This document shows positions 27,330 to 36,874 of a DNA stretch of 64,000 bases, one piece after another (positions within the stretch are counted from its first letter, which is position 1; every line of letters begins with the position of its first letter). Origin of the DNA: Hyphomicrobiales bacterium (lineage in GTDB: Bacteria; Pseudomonadota; Alphaproteobacteria; Rhizobiales; Rhizobiaceae). The stretch spans positions 1-64,000 of the forward strand of contig UBYA01000016.1 of the NCBI GenBank assembly GCA_900469615.1. Direction: 5' to 3'. Position numbers and translations under genes: made by a program. The notes under the pieces are model-generated. The model was not told the origin of the DNA and ran no database searches. It saw only the letters and a list, made by a program, of their open reading frames with translations.

Positions 27330-27806
27330 TCAGGCAGCCTTGGTCGTTGCCAGATCGTAAGAAGCGATCATCGGCGACTGCGGCGTCTGCGAGTCGTCGT
27401 AAGGCGTGTACTTCACTTCCATCTTCGTGAAGTTGAGCTTGATCGTCTCGACCGGCCGGTCGCCGTTGGAATCGACCGAGTAGCTGGCGATCAGCGTATT
27501 GGTGAGCGTGTACTCGATGTAGGTGTCGCCCGGATTGCCGGTCGTGACCAGATGAATGACGGCCTGCTTGCCGGTACGGCCGGAGCATGCTTCCTGGAAC
27601 AGCTTGGTCGACGAGGAATCGCTGACCTTGGTCAGGATGACTTCCGAAACGGTGGGTTCGGAAGCTTCGCGGTTCGCCGCCGAACCGGCCGACGTCTTCA
27701 TGTTGCGCGAGACGTTCCAGTGAATGACTTCGATGTCCATCCACTTCTTGTGCTGCTCGTGGGTTGCATCGCCCTGAATTCCGTCGATCTGCAGATAAAT
27801 CGGCAT
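27330..27806 (-). CDS. hcp: T6SS tube protein Hcp (TssD)
   Basis: A 158-residue Hcp that stacks as hexameric rings to form the inner T6SS tube and is secreted. MPIYLQIDGIQGDATHEQHK is the classic beginning, WNVSRNM is typical of the inner surface region, and the end has TKMEVKYTPYD. The size matches the family (about 160 residues). The start has a strong AGGAGAG site. It lies 65 bp after clpV and is followed by a perfect hairpin. No C-terminal toxin extension is present. Confidence 0.95.
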   Translation of the reverse strand: MPIYLQIDGIQGDATHEQHKKWMDIEVIHWNVSRNMKTSAGSAANREASEPTVSEVILTKVSDSSSTKLFQEACSGRTGKQAVIHLVTTGNPGDTYIEYTLTNTLIASYSVDSNGDRPVETIKLNFTKMEVKYTPYDDSQTPQSPMIASYDLATTKAA

Positions 27807-27871
27807 GCTCTCAACTCTCCTGTTGGGATTTGAATACGCCCTGTCGCTGCAAGGCGGGTTTACCTTTCCGT

Positions 27872-30616
27872 CTAATGCCGCATCCGGGCGTTGTGTTCGT
27901 CCGGGGCTGCTTCATTCGCCGTGTCGCCCTCTCGGGAACCGGCGAATTCGGGATCGATCACCGGACTTTCCTCGATGAGGAAGCGCTGATCGTGAAAACT
28001 GATGATGATGCCGGCGACCTTGCGTCCCGCCGCAACAGCGTCGAGGAAGAAAGTCGACAATTCGGGAAGCAGGTCACGCCCGATCATGGTTTCGATGGCG
28101 CGCGCACCCATTTCGCTTGCCTTGGCGCGGGCGACCAGCGCCTCGCGCGCCTCCGGAGCGAGAGAAACGTTCGTGCCGTATGACGCCGCGACACGATCAC
28201 GGATACGGCCGATCTGGATATCGACGATGCCGCTCAACGTCTCGCCGTTCAGCGGCATGAACGGCAGGACGGTCGTGCGACCGACAAAGGCCGGCTTGAA
28301 GTGCTTTTGCAATTCCGGCAGCAGCAGCGCTTCCAGCGCCTCGCCCTCGGGCATCGTCTCCGGATCGGCGGCGAGCGCGGCCAGCAATTCGGACCCCGTA
28401 TTGGCAGTCATCACGATGGTCGTATTCTTGAAATCGATGTCGCGGCCTTCGCCGTCGCGCAGCGTTCCCTTGTCGAAGACCTGATAGAACACTTCCTGCA
28501 CGCCCGGATGCGCCTTGTCGATTTCATCCAGCAACAGCACGCCATAGGGGCGACGGCGCACCGCTTCGGTCAAGACGCCGCCCTCACCATAGCCGACATA
28601 GCCGGGCGGAGAGCCGAGCAGCAGCGAGACTTTGTGCTCTTCCTTGAACTCGGACATGTTGATGGTCGTCAGATACTGGCTGCCGCCATAGAGAAGCTCC
28701 GCAAGCGAAAGCGCCGTCTCGGTCTTGCCGGTTCCCGACATGCCGACGAGCAGGAAAACGGCGGGCGGGCGGCGCGGATCGGAAAGGCCGGCGCGGGCGG
28801 ACCGCATGGCGGCCGCTATTCGCCCAATCGCCGCATCCTGGCCAAGAACACGCTCTTTCAGCCTTGCATCGAGCGTCTTGACGGTCTCGACCTGATCCGA
28901 CAGCAGCTTCCCGACGGGAATACCGGTCCAGCGCGCCACGATCCCGGCGATCACTTCCTTGTCGACGACGCGAGGAACCAACGGGGTTTCGCCCGCAACA
29001 TCGGCAAGATTGCGCTCGGCCTGCGCGAGTGCGGCGCGCGCGGCGTCCGGAGAAGACCCGTTCGGCGGGAAGAGAGCGACATTGTCGCCGCGCGAATGGG
29101 CATCCTCTTCCGCTCGATGATCCTGAGTATTGGCCAGCGAGGCTTCAATTCGATCCGCTTCCCCGGATAGCTTCATTTCCTCATCGAATTTCGCCTGCAA
29201 CCGTTCGATCTCGGTCGCGACCTCTTGCTTCTCGCTCTCGATGACGGCAAGGCGAGCAAGCAGTTCCGGCGTCGGCGGTTCGGCTGAAAGCGCTTCGGCT
29301 TCGGCCTCGAGCATCTCCTGCTCGTCGCGTAATCCCTTAAGCGCTTCAGGAACGGTCTGACGGGCGAGAGACACGGCTGCAGCGGCCGTGTCGATAAGAC
29401 TGATCGCCTTGTCCGGCAGCTGACGCGCCGGGATATAGCGCGCCGAAAGGCGAACGGCCGCCGCCAGCGCCTCGTCGCGAATGCGGACTTTGTGATGGGC
29501 CTTGAAGCTGCCGACGACACCGCGCAACATGCGAATGGCGGTTTCCTCATCGGGTTCGAGCACCTGAACGACCTGGAAACGCCGTGTCAATGCCGCGTCC
29601 TTCTCGACATAGCGCTTGTATTCGCTCCATGTCGTGGCCGCGATCGTCCGCAACTCGCCGCGCGCCAGGGCAGGCTTCAGGATGTTGGCGGCATCGCCCT
29701 GCCCGGCCTGTCCACCGGCGCCGATCAGGCCGTGCGCCTCGTCGATGAAGAGGATGATCGGTTCCGCCGAGGCCCGTACGGCCGCGACCACACCATGCAG
29801 GCGGCGTTCGAACTCGCCCTTCACCCCGGCTCCGGCCTGCAGCAGGCTGAGGTCGAGAAGAAGGATACGCACCGGCTTCAGCATGTCCGGCACGCTGCCG
29901 GTGGCAATCTCGAGCGCCAGCGCCTCGGCCACGGCCGTCTTGCCGACGCCTGCTTCGCCGACCAGGATCGGGTTGTTCTGCCGGCGACGCATCAGGATAT
30001 CGATGACCTGGCGCAGCTCGCGGTCGCGTCCGATGACCGGATCTATTTTGCCAAGCCTTGCATCCGCCGTCATGTCGCGGGTGTAGAGACGCAAAAATTC
30101 GTTTTCACCCGCTGTGGGCACCGTCTCGGGATTTCGCGACGGTGCGGCGGCATCGCTGGACGAGGCGGCATTCAACCGTCCTTCGAGAGCATTGCGATCG
30201 AGGTTTCGCAATGAGGGCGCCATGCCCCGCGCCATGATTCGCAGCGATTGATCGTCCGTGAGCGCGGTCAGAAGGTCGGCCAGGGTGATGCTGTTCCGGC
30301 CACATTGAAGCGACGCGACAAGCCACGCCTCCCGCATCAGCGCAAGCAGATTTTGGGAGAGCACCAGCGCGGCGCCATCTCCCCTCGGAAGTTCGGCAAT
30401 GGCGCTATCGAGCTCCGTGCGCAGGGCCTCCGATGGCACGCTAAGTTCTTCAAAAAAGGAGCAAACTTCCGGTGCGTCCAACAATGCACATATCCAATGT
30501 GCGACATCGACATTTGCATGCCGATCGCGTGCTGCAAGCGACGCTGCAGCCTCAAGACCGACGCGCAATGCGGGCTCAAGCGTTCTGATCAGACGATTGA
30601 GATCGATGTTCGACAC
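27872..30616 (-). CDS. clpV: T6SS sheath-disassembly ATPase ClpV (TssH)
   Basis: A 914-residue double AAA+ ATPase that extracts and recycles the contracted TssB/TssC sheath. The N-terminal Clp-N domain (about 1-150) would bind TssC. AAA-1 has Walker A GEAGVGKTAVAEAL and Walker B IILFIDEAHGL. The middle coiled coil (about 400-520) is shorter than in ClpB. AAA-2 has Walker A GMSGTGKTETALSLAE, Walker B VLLLDEIDKAHP and the GSPPGYVGYGEGG pore loop. The start is a GTG at 30616 preceded by GGAGGAAA. It is the first gene of the minus-strand clpV-hcp-vgrG operon and is divergent from tssA with a 152-bp shared control region. Confidence 0.95.
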   Translation of the reverse strand: MSNIDLNRLIRTLEPALRVGLEAAASLAARDRHANVDVAHWICALLDAPEVCSFFEELSVPSEALRTELDSAIAELPRGDGAALVLSQNLLALMREAWLVASLQCGRNSITLADLLTALTDDQSLRIMARGMAPSLRNLDRNALEGRLNAASSSDAAAPSRNPETVPTAGENEFLRLYTRDMTADARLGKIDPVIGRDRELRQVIDILMRRRQNNPILVGEAGVGKTAVAEALALEIATGSVPDMLKPVRILLLDLSLLQAGAGVKGEFERRLHGVVAAVRASAEPIILFIDEAHGLIGAGGQAGQGDAANILKPALARGELRTIAATTWSEYKRYVEKDAALTRRFQVVQVLEPDEETAIRMLRGVVGSFKAHHKVRIRDEALAAAVRLSARYIPARQLPDKAISLIDTAAAAVSLARQTVPEALKGLRDEQEMLEAEAEALSAEPPTPELLARLAVIESEKQEVATEIERLQAKFDEEMKLSGEADRIEASLANTQDHRAEEDAHSRGDNVALFPPNGSSPDAARAALAQAERNLADVAGETPLVPRVVDKEVIAGIVARWTGIPVGKLLSDQVETVKTLDARLKERVLGQDAAIGRIAAAMRSARAGLSDPRRPPAVFLLVGMSGTGKTETALSLAELLYGGSQYLTTINMSEFKEEHKVSLLLGSPPGYVGYGEGGVLTEAVRRRPYGVLLLDEIDKAHPGVQEVFYQVFDKGTLRDGEGRDIDFKNTTIVMTANTGSELLAALAADPETMPEGEALEALLLPELQKHFKPAFVGRTTVLPFMPLNGETLSGIVDIQIGRIRDRVAASYGTNVSLAPEAREALVARAKASEMGARAIETMIGRDLLPELSTFFLDAVAAGRKVAGIIISFHDQRFLIEESPVIDPEFAGSREGDTANEAAPDEHNARMRH

Positions 30617-30768
30617 CTAGAAATTTCCTCCTTTTGGTTTCAATTCAATTACACCCTCCAAGTCGCCGCAACAACTAGGGCGGTTATCGACAGGCGTCCA
30701 GATCGAAAACATAAATTTTTTTGTGCTGACATGGACTGGAATCGTCACAATTCTGTAGCAGAATAGAC
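30617..30768. promoter_or_regulatory. Shared control region between the two divergent T6SS operons
   Basis: A 152-bp AT-rich gap between clpV (minus) and tssA (plus) that must hold promoters for both operons. It contains the clpV ribosome-binding site (AAAGGAGGAAAT), a T7 run at about 30717-30723 and short AT-rich blocks. I see no clear sigma-54 (GG/GC pair) or sigma-70 promoter and no strong palindrome. Confidence 0.5.
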
Positions 30769-31893
30769 ATGGTTGACAAAGGAATATATCGATCTAACTA
30801 TCAAGCGCTCAAACGATGTAGTTCACAATATGGAGTTAATCCTCTGCTGAATGTGCGCAACATAGAAACTCCATTTGAAGAAAACGCGCCATGCGGAGAG
30901 AATGTGCGCAATAATACTTCTATGCGTGAAATATACTACAGAATAAAGGACGCCAGAAACCAGGCGAGAGCAGCGGAACGAGGTATATCACCAGGTGAAA
31001 ATATTAGTCTTTCACCTCTGTGGTTAGATGTTAGCAATCTGGGATTGCAGATTGTTTCTTCAAAAAGTAAGGATCTCGAAGTATTAGCATGGTTAGCGGA
31101 GGCGGAATTACGTCTGCGCGGATTCGAAGGCTTGAGGGATGTCTACGAGGCGATTGCGTCGCTTTTAGACAAGCATTGGGAGAAATTTCATTCCGTCGGC
31201 GCCGACGATCTCGAAGAGCGGCTCGCGCCTCTTTCGGGTCTTAACGGCATCGGCGGCGAAGGCACCATCATTCAGGCGGTCAGGCTGTCGCCGCTCGTCC
31301 CCGGTGCCAAATTCGGCCAGTTTTCCCTCTGGGATTTTCAGCTGTCGCAGCGTCCCAACGAGGTGAAGCGTCGCGATGAGCTAAGCCAGGCCGCCCTTGA
31401 GGCGGGTACGACCGCGATGAGCGCGCATCTCGAAACGGTCAACGGTTGCATCGCCGCTTTCGATCGGCTCGTCTCCGTTCTCAACGAGCGCTGCGGGCAG
31501 ATGGCGCCGCCCAGTTCCAATACCCACAACGTCCTGCAGGAAGCTGCGCTGGCGCTTCGCGCCCTCGCAGGCCTCGAATCCCAGGCGACCGATGCGCAGG
31601 CCGAGCCGCAGCAACAGGAAGGCGCCGCCGAGCCGGCGCAGAGCCGCCCGCGGCCCTTGAGCGCGGAATCGATCGGCTCACGCGAGGAAGCGTTCGAACT
31701 GCTGCTGGCCGTTGCGCGCTATTTCCGCCGCACCGAACCGCATTCCCCGATTTCGATGTCGATCGAGACAATGGTTCGACGTGGCCGCATGGATTTTTCG
31801 GAACTGCTGACCGAATTGCTACCCGAACAGCAGGTCCGCAACGCCGTTCTGACGGCGGCGGGCATTCAGCCGAAACCGAACAAGACTGGGTGA
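30769..31893 (+). CDS. tssA: T6SS baseplate/tail cap protein TssA (ImpA N-terminal domain)
   Basis: A 374-residue TssA. The ImpA_N domain starts near PFEENAPCGENVR (about 35-50) and includes SPLWLDVSNLGLQ, SKSKDLEVLAWLAEAELR and GLRDVYEAIASLL. A C-terminal region from about 290 (SIGSREEAFELLLAVARYFR through EPHSPISMSIETMV) is typical of the class with the RREA-type tail. TssA helps start and cap sheath assembly. The start at 30769 has a poor ribosome-binding site, so an upstream or internal start cannot be excluded. The first 350-400 bases are strikingly AT-rich compared with the rest of the gene and operon. First gene of the plus-strand imp operon. Confidence 0.88.
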   Translation: MVDKGIYRSNYQALKRCSSQYGVNPLLNVRNIETPFEENAPCGENVRNNTSMREIYYRIKDARNQARAAERGISPGENISLSPLWLDVSNLGLQIVSSKSKDLEVLAWLAEAELRLRGFEGLRDVYEAIASLLDKHWEKFHSVGADDLEERLAPLSGLNGIGGEGTIIQAVRLSPLVPGAKFGQFSLWDFQLSQRPNEVKRRDELSQAALEAGTTAMSAHLETVNGCIAAFDRLVSVLNERCGQMAPPSSNTHNVLQEAALALRALAGLESQATDAQAEPQQQEGAAEPAQSRPRPLSAESIGSREEAFELLLAVARYFRRTEPHSPISMSIETMVRRGRMDFSELLTELLPEQQVRNAVLTAAGIQPKPNKTG

Positions 31894-31998
31894 CGAATAC
31901 AACCGGCACCCCGAAGTTTTTGCAACCCGCCCTTTCCAAAGTCGAGTTGCGCCACATGTGAAAAGCGAATTTGCCGTTGGCATTGAAGGAGAAGTTTT

Positions 31999-32511
31999 AT
32001 GGCGAGTGTTCACGAAAAGCTGGAGCGAGTACGCAAGCCGAGGGTCCATATCAAGTACGAAGTGGAAACCGAAGGCGCCATGGTCGTCAAGGAATTGCCT
32101 TTCGTCGTCGGCGTGCTCGGCGATTTCTCTGGCAACCCGACCCAACCGTTGAAACCGTTCGGCGAGCGCAAATTCGTGCAGATCGACCGGGACAATTTCG
32201 ATGACGTCATGCGCCGCATGACGCCGGGCCTCAACATCTCGGTCGAGAATACTCTGGAAGGCGACGGCTCGCAGCTTCCCGTCTCGCTCAAATTCGAGAG
32301 CATGCAGGATTTCGAGCCCGGTTCCATCGTCAATCAGGTCCCCGCCCTGAAGGCGCTTCTCGATGCCCGCAACCAGCTTCGCGACCTCATGAGCAAGGCC
32401 GACCGCTCGGAAGAGCTGGAACGGCTTCTCGAGGATGTCCTGCAGAACAAGGCCGATCTCTCGAAGCTGATGTCCGAGCTCGGGTTGGCCGAGAAGCCGG
32501 CCGCAAGCTGA
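31999..32511 (+). CDS. tssB: T6SS contractile sheath protein TssB
   Basis: A 170-residue small sheath subunit (VipA/ImpB). Family blocks are [32 protein letters not shown] and [20 protein letters not shown], with a C-terminal helix [20 protein letters not shown] that pairs with TssC. The ribosome-binding site GAAGGAGAAG is strong. It lies 105 bp after tssA and 110 bp before tssC. Confidence 0.95.
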   Translation: MASVHEKLERVRKPRVHIKYEVETEGAMVVKELPFVVGVLGDFSGNPTQPLKPFGERKFVQIDRDNFDDVMRRMTPGLNISVENTLEGDGSQLPVSLKFESMQDFEPGSIVNQVPALKALLDARNQLRDLMSKADRSEELERLLEDVLQNKADLSKLMSELGLAEKPAAS

Positions 32512-32621
32512 TCGTCGTCGGCGATCTGCGGGAGCCGGTCGCCCAATTCGTTTCAAGCAGCCGATAGCGGCAGACCTCGATCTCGACCGATATCGACCGC
32601 ATTTTCCGCAAGGATCTAAAA

Positions 32622-34100
32622 ATGAGCGCTGAAAGCCAACTGAAGACCAAAGAGGCCGAGTTCGCGCCCGAGGAAAATCTCCTGTCGCAGATCGTGGCCG
32701 CAACCCGGCAAACCGAACCCGACCGTGCCCAGGATCTGCTGAAGACCCTCACCGACCAGGCTCTCAAGGGTACTGTAACCTATGATCGCAATCTGACGAT
32801 CACGCTCAACAAGGCGATTGCCGAGCTTGATCGGAAAATCTCGCGCCAGCTTGCCGCGATCATGCAGGCGCCGGAATTCGCCAAGCTCGAAGGTAGCTGG
32901 CGTGGCCTGAACTATCTCGTCAAGAACAGCGAGACCAGCGTCAACCTGAAGATCCGCGTGCTGAATGCATCGAAGCGCGACGTCTCCAAGGACCTCGCAA
33001 AAGCGGTGGAATTCGACCAGTCGCGTCTCTTCAAATCGATCTACGAAGACGAATTCGGCACGCCCGGCGGCGAGCCCATGGGCGCCCTGATCGGCGACTA
33101 CGAGTTCGACAACTCTTTCGACGACGTGCAGACGCTGCAGGGAATTTCATCAATCGCCGCGGCGGCCTTCGCGCCGTTCATATCGGCCGCCAGCCCGCGC
33201 ATGTTCGGCTTCGACGACTATCGCGAGCTTGCCCGTCCGCGCGACCTCGAAAAGATCTTCGAAACGGTCGAATACGCCAAGTGGCGCAGCCTGCGTGACA
33301 GCGAGGATTCCCGCTTCGTGACGCTTGCCCTGCCCCGCGTCCTCGCCCGTATGCCCTACGGCCCGAAAACCAATCCGATCGATGATTTCGCCTTCGACGA
33401 GACCGAACATTCGAAGACCGGCGAGCTCGATCACGACTCCTATTGCTGGATGAACGCGTCCTACGTGATGGGAACGCGGCTGACGGACGCCTTTGCCCAG
33501 AGCGGCTGGTGCACAGCGATCCGCGGCGCGGAAAATGGCGGCAAGGTCGAGAACCTGCCGATGCACATCTTCTCGAGCGACGATGGCGACCTCGACCTCA
33601 AGTGCCCGACCGAAGTCGGCATCACCGATCGCCGCGACGCCGAACTCGGCAAGCTCGGCTTCCTGCCGCTTTGCCACTACAAGAACACCGACTATGCCGT
33701 GTTCTTCGGCGCGCAGACGACGCACAAGCCGAAGGTCTACGACAAGCCGGAGGCAACGGCCAACGCGGCCGTCTCCGCACGCCTGCCGTACATGATGGCG
33801 ACGTCCCGTTTCGCGCATTACCTGAAGGTGATGGGGCGCGACAAGATCGGCTCCTTCATGGAAGCGCAGGATTGCGAGAACTGGCTCAACCGCTGGATCG
33901 CCAACTACGTCAACGCCAATGACGACGCCGGCGAAGAATCCCGCGCCAAGTATCCGCTGCGCGACGCGAAGGTGACGGTGCAGGAAGTTCCGGGCAAGCC
34001 CGGCTCCTACAACGCCGTCGCCTGGATGCGTCCGTGGCTGCAGATGGAAGAGCTGACCACGTCACTCAGAATGGTCGCCCGCATTCCGAGCAAGAACTAG
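32622..34100 (+). CDS. tssC: T6SS contractile sheath protein TssC (first copy)
   Basis: A 492-residue large sheath subunit (VipB/ImpC). It has LEGSWRGLNYLVKNSETS near residue 90, FDQSRLFKSIYEDEFGTPGG near 130, LIGDYEFDN and the C-terminal QMEELTTSLRMVARIP. The N-terminal extension of about 70 residues holds the strand and ClpV-binding region. It pairs with TssB to make the sheath. AAGGATC precedes the start. It corresponds to the longer of the two TssC proteins of Agrobacterium-type T6SS loci. Confidence 0.95.
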   Translation: MSAESQLKTKEAEFAPEENLLSQIVAATRQTEPDRAQDLLKTLTDQALKGTVTYDRNLTITLNKAIAELDRKISRQLAAIMQAPEFAKLEGSWRGLNYLVKNSETSVNLKIRVLNASKRDVSKDLAKAVEFDQSRLFKSIYEDEFGTPGGEPMGALIGDYEFDNSFDDVQTLQGISSIAAAAFAPFISAASPRMFGFDDYRELARPRDLEKIFETVEYAKWRSLRDSEDSRFVTLALPRVLARMPYGPKTNPIDDFAFDETEHSKTGELDHDSYCWMNASYVMGTRLTDAFAQSGWCTAIRGAENGGKVENLPMHIFSSDDGDLDLKCPTEVGITDRRDAELGKLGFLPLCHYKNTDYAVFFGAQTTHKPKVYDKPEATANAAVSARLPYMMATSRFAHYLKVMGRDKIGSFMEAQDCENWLNRWIANYVNANDDAGEESRAKYPLRDAKVTVQEVPGKPGSYNAVAWMRPWLQMEELTTSLRMVARIPSKN

Positions 34101-34108
34101 GAGAGGCG

Positions 34109-34131
34109 GCGCGGCGATCGTCTCGCCGCGC
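34109..34131 (+). other. Intercistronic hairpin between the tssC paralogues
   Basis: Perfect 9-bp stem GCGCGGCGA/TCGCCGCGC with a 5-base loop (TCGTC), 8 bp after the first tssC stop and 16 bp before the second tssC start. It could be an mRNA-processing or translation-tuning structure that lets the main sheath protein be made in excess. Confidence 0.55.
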
Positions 34132-34147
34132 GCCTTCAGTCAGCACC

Positions 34148-35551
34148 ATGACCGCGACAACGATGGAACCGAGAGCAGCCTGGCCGCGTCAGGTGCATCG
34201 CGTGATCGCTATGATCGACGATGCGCTCAACCGGCAGGTCAACGCCATTCTGCATCACCCCGAATTCCAGGCGATGGAAGCGCGGTGGCGTGGCCTTGCC
34301 ATGCTCATGCGCCACACCGGCCGGTCGGAAGAGGTGAAGGTCAAGATCCTCAGCGTCAGCTGGGCGCAGCTGACGCGCCATCTCGAGCGGACGACCGAAT
34401 TCGACCAGAGCCATCTCTTCGAGCTGATCTACAGCCGCGAATTCGGCATGCCCGGCGGCGAGCCTTTCGGCCTGCTGATCGGCGATTACGAGCTTTCGCC
34501 CCAGGACCCGACCGGCGGCGATACCGTCGGCGCATTGACGCAGATCGGCATGGCCGCCGCCGCCGCCTTCTGCCCGTTCGTCGCAGCCGCCGCACCCCAG
34601 GCAATCGGCCTGCAGGATTTCAACGAGCTCAACCGCATCCAGGATTTTTCGTGGCTTGCCTATGATCCCACCCGCATTCGCTGGAATGGGCTTCGGGCGC
34701 GTGACGACTCCCGGTTTTTGGGGCTGGTTGCGCCGCGGATACTGATGCGAGCGCCCTACGAGGCGTTCTCCCGCGGGCGTGACGATCAGTTTCCGTTCCG
34801 CGAAAGCATCGCTGCCGATGGCAGCACGCTGCTTTGGGGCAATGGCGCCTTTGCCTTCGCCATGATCGTCATTCGCAATTTCATCGAATCCGGATGGTTC
34901 GCCGATATCCGCGGCGTGACGCAGGATGCCGTCGACGGCGGCCTGCTGAGCACGGACGAGCTGGCCCCCTATGATCTCGGCATCGAAAGCAACGGCCTTT
35001 CGCAGCAGCCTCCCGTCGAGATTCGCCTGACGAACGGCCAGGAGCAGCAGCTTTGCGAACTCGGCCTGGTTCCGGTCGCCACCACCTATCTTTCACCCTC
35101 GGTGATCTTCAATTCGAACCAGTCCCTGCACGCGCCTCCGCACTATTCGAGCGAGCACGCACGTCAGAATGCCCGCATCGCGGCGATGCTGCAGTATGTG
35201 CTCTGTGCTTCGCGCTTCTCGCATTACCTCAAGGTCATCATGCGCGATGAGATCGGCCGGCTTGCCGATGCCGCTTCGATCGAACGCAAGCTGAACGACT
35301 GGTTGTCCACCTACACGCTCGGCAACGACGATGCGGACCTCACGCTGCGCACGCGCTTCCCGCTGCGCTCGGCCGGCATCAGCGTCGACGAAATTCCCGG
35401 CAAGCCCGGCATGTTCGCCTGCACGGTACGGCTGCAGCCGCATTTTCAGCTCGACGACGTGTCCACAAGTTTCCATCTCATCGCGGAGACGGCGAATGCG
35501 ACCTATGCATTCGCCCGTTCCGCAGATACGCCGCAAAGGATGTCCGCATGA
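34148..35551 (+). CDS. Second TssC-like sheath protein (ImpD type)
   Basis: A 467-residue paralogue of TssC. The same blocks occur with changes: MEARWRGLAMLMRHTGRSEE, FDQSHLFELIYSREFGMPGG, LIGDYELS, NFIESGWFADIRGV and the C-terminal LDDVSTSFHLIAETA. It lacks the roughly 45-residue N-terminal extension of TssC. I start it at ATG 34148, where family similarity begins, although the ribosome-binding site is weak. The last four bases overlap tagJ (ATGA). Agrobacterium-type clusters also carry two tssC genes. This copy may be a minor or cap-proximal sheath component; its exact role is not known to me. Confidence 0.9.
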   Translation: MTATTMEPRAAWPRQVHRVIAMIDDALNRQVNAILHHPEFQAMEARWRGLAMLMRHTGRSEEVKVKILSVSWAQLTRHLERTTEFDQSHLFELIYSREFGMPGGEPFGLLIGDYELSPQDPTGGDTVGALTQIGMAAAAAFCPFVAAAAPQAIGLQDFNELNRIQDFSWLAYDPTRIRWNGLRARDDSRFLGLVAPRILMRAPYEAFSRGRDDQFPFRESIAADGSTLLWGNGAFAFAMIVIRNFIESGWFADIRGVTQDAVDGGLLSTDELAPYDLGIESNGLSQQPPVEIRLTNGQEQQLCELGLVPVATTYLSPSVIFNSNQSLHAPPHYSSEHARQNARIAAMLQYVLCASRFSHYLKVIMRDEIGRLADAASIERKLNDWLSTYTLGNDDADLTLRTRFPLRSAGISVDEIPGKPGMFACTVRLQPHFQLDDVSTSFHLIAETANATYAFARSADTPQRMSA

Positions 35552-36372
35552 CGCTCTCCGCCAAGATCGCCGAAGCTCTCAGCGAAAACGCGCTCGACGA
35601 TGCGATCGAGCAGGCGAAAGCGCATGTCAAAACGGCGCCTACGGACAAGGATGGACGCCACATCCTCATCGATCTTCTGATCCTTGCCGGCGACTACGCA
35701 AAGGCGGACGCGCAGTGCAATCTCGCCACGACGTTTTCGCCCGAGGACATGATGGGCTTTGCGATGCTGCGCAATCAGCTGCGGGCGATGGCGGCACGCT
35801 CCGCCTGGTTCGAAGAGGCCGCCGCACCGGATTTCCCGAACGGGCCGACGGCCCTCGACCAGGCAGCGATGAAGCTGGCGATTGCCCACCACGCCCATTC
35901 TTCCGATACGGCCACGGCGTTGGAAGCCCTGGAGGCTATCCGCGGCGAACAACCGATGAACTGGAACGGTCGTCCCGTCTCGGATTTTCGCGATCTCGAC
36001 GACCGGATTCCCCATGCGCTCGAAGTCATCATGACGGGCGGAGCATATCTGTGGATCGACTTCTCCCGGATTGCCGCCCTGCGCGTCGAACCGATCGCCC
36101 GCCCGCGCGATCTCGCCTTCCGCAGGGCCGAGCTGGAGCTTGCGGATGGGGCAAGCGCTCCCGTGCTTCTGCCCGCGATCTATCATGGCACAAAGGGTTC
36201 CAAGCTGCTGCTCGGCCGCGAAACCGAATGGGTCGATGAGCCGACCGGCATTACGACCGGCCGAGGTCAGAAGTGCTTCCTGGCCGGTGACGATCTGGTT
36301 TCCTTCCACGATCTGGCATCGCTTGAAACGGCATCTGGCTCCGGCGACACGAGGCGTGCCGCCCATGGCTGA
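35548..36372 (+). CDS. tagJ: T6SS accessory protein TagJ (ImpE)
   Basis: A 274-residue ImpE/TagJ protein. An N-terminal helical part (about 1-130) has tetratricopeptide-like character (ALDDAIEQAKAHVKTAPTDK, GRHILIDLLILAGDYAKADA). The C-terminal ImpE domain has GAYLWIDFSRIAALRVEPIA, PRDLAFRRAELELADG and LPAIYHGTK. TagJ binds TssB and modulates sheath handling by ClpV in other bacteria. The ATG overlaps the preceding stop by 4 bases and its end overlaps tssE by 8. Confidence 0.9.
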   Translation: MTLSAKIAEALSENALDDAIEQAKAHVKTAPTDKDGRHILIDLLILAGDYAKADAQCNLATTFSPEDMMGFAMLRNQLRAMAARSAWFEEAAAPDFPNGPTALDQAAMKLAIAHHAHSSDTATALEALEAIRGEQPMNWNGRPVSDFRDLDDRIPHALEVIMTGGAYLWIDFSRIAALRVEPIARPRDLAFRRAELELADGASAPVLLPAIYHGTKGSKLLLGRETEWVDEPTGITTGRGQKCFLAGDDLVSFHDLASLETASGSGDTRRAAHG

Positions 36373-36874
36373 TCCACTGGAACGCTACAGGCCGCGGGAA
36401 AGGATCGTCGCCAGATCGATCATCGATCGGCTGATCGACGACAATCCCGATCGTCTGCAGGATCCGCCGCTGACATCGGCCGAACAGCTGCGCGAATTGC
36501 GCGAATGCATTCGCCGCGACCTCGAGGCCTTGCTCAACACCCGTCGCCGGCCGACTGCGCCGCCCTCGGTCTATGAAGAGCTCGGCAATGCGCTGGTGTC
36601 CTTCGGCGTCGACGGAATGGTATCGGCCAACCTCGTCACCGACGAAGCCAAGAGCCGCCTCGCCAGATTGATCGAGCGGCGCATTGCGCTGTTCGAAACG
36701 CGGCTTTCGGACGTGCAGGTAAGCATTCTCAGGAGCCGTGGAAATGGCGAGCGCGCCTTGCGGCTGCGCATTCATGCGACCTTCCGCGTACACGAGGGCA
36801 TGCCGCCGATCAGCTTTGAATCGACCATCGATCCGTCGACCCAGCGCTTCCTTGTGGAGGCTAACAATGGCTGA
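36365..36874 (+). CDS. tssE: T6SS baseplate protein TssE (gp25-like)
   Basis: A 169-residue baseplate wedge protein related to phage T4 gp25. The N-terminus MADPLERYRPRERIVARSII carries the usual Arg-rich SLLDRL-like region (RSIIDRLID). The gp25 fold spans about 40-160, with RRDLEALLNTRR near 55-66, SVYEELGNALVSFGV near 75 and a C-terminal strand FRVHEGMPPISFESTID. I used the ATG at 36365, which matches family length and overlaps tagJ by 8 bases. The stop overlaps the tssF start. Confidence 0.92.
   Translation: MADPLERYRPRERIVARSIIDRLIDDNPDRLQDPPLTSAEQLRELRECIRRDLEALLNTRRRPTAPPSVYEELGNALVSFGVDGMVSANLVTDEAKSRLARLIERRIALFETRLSDVQVSILRSRGNGERALRLRIHATFRVHEGMPPISFESTIDPSTQRFLVEANNG

Noticed and set aside
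27872-30616. ClpB heat-shock disaggregase instead of ClpV
   Set aside because: The location directly upstream of hcp and divergent from tssA, plus the ClpV-like N-domain and short middle domain, favour ClpV.
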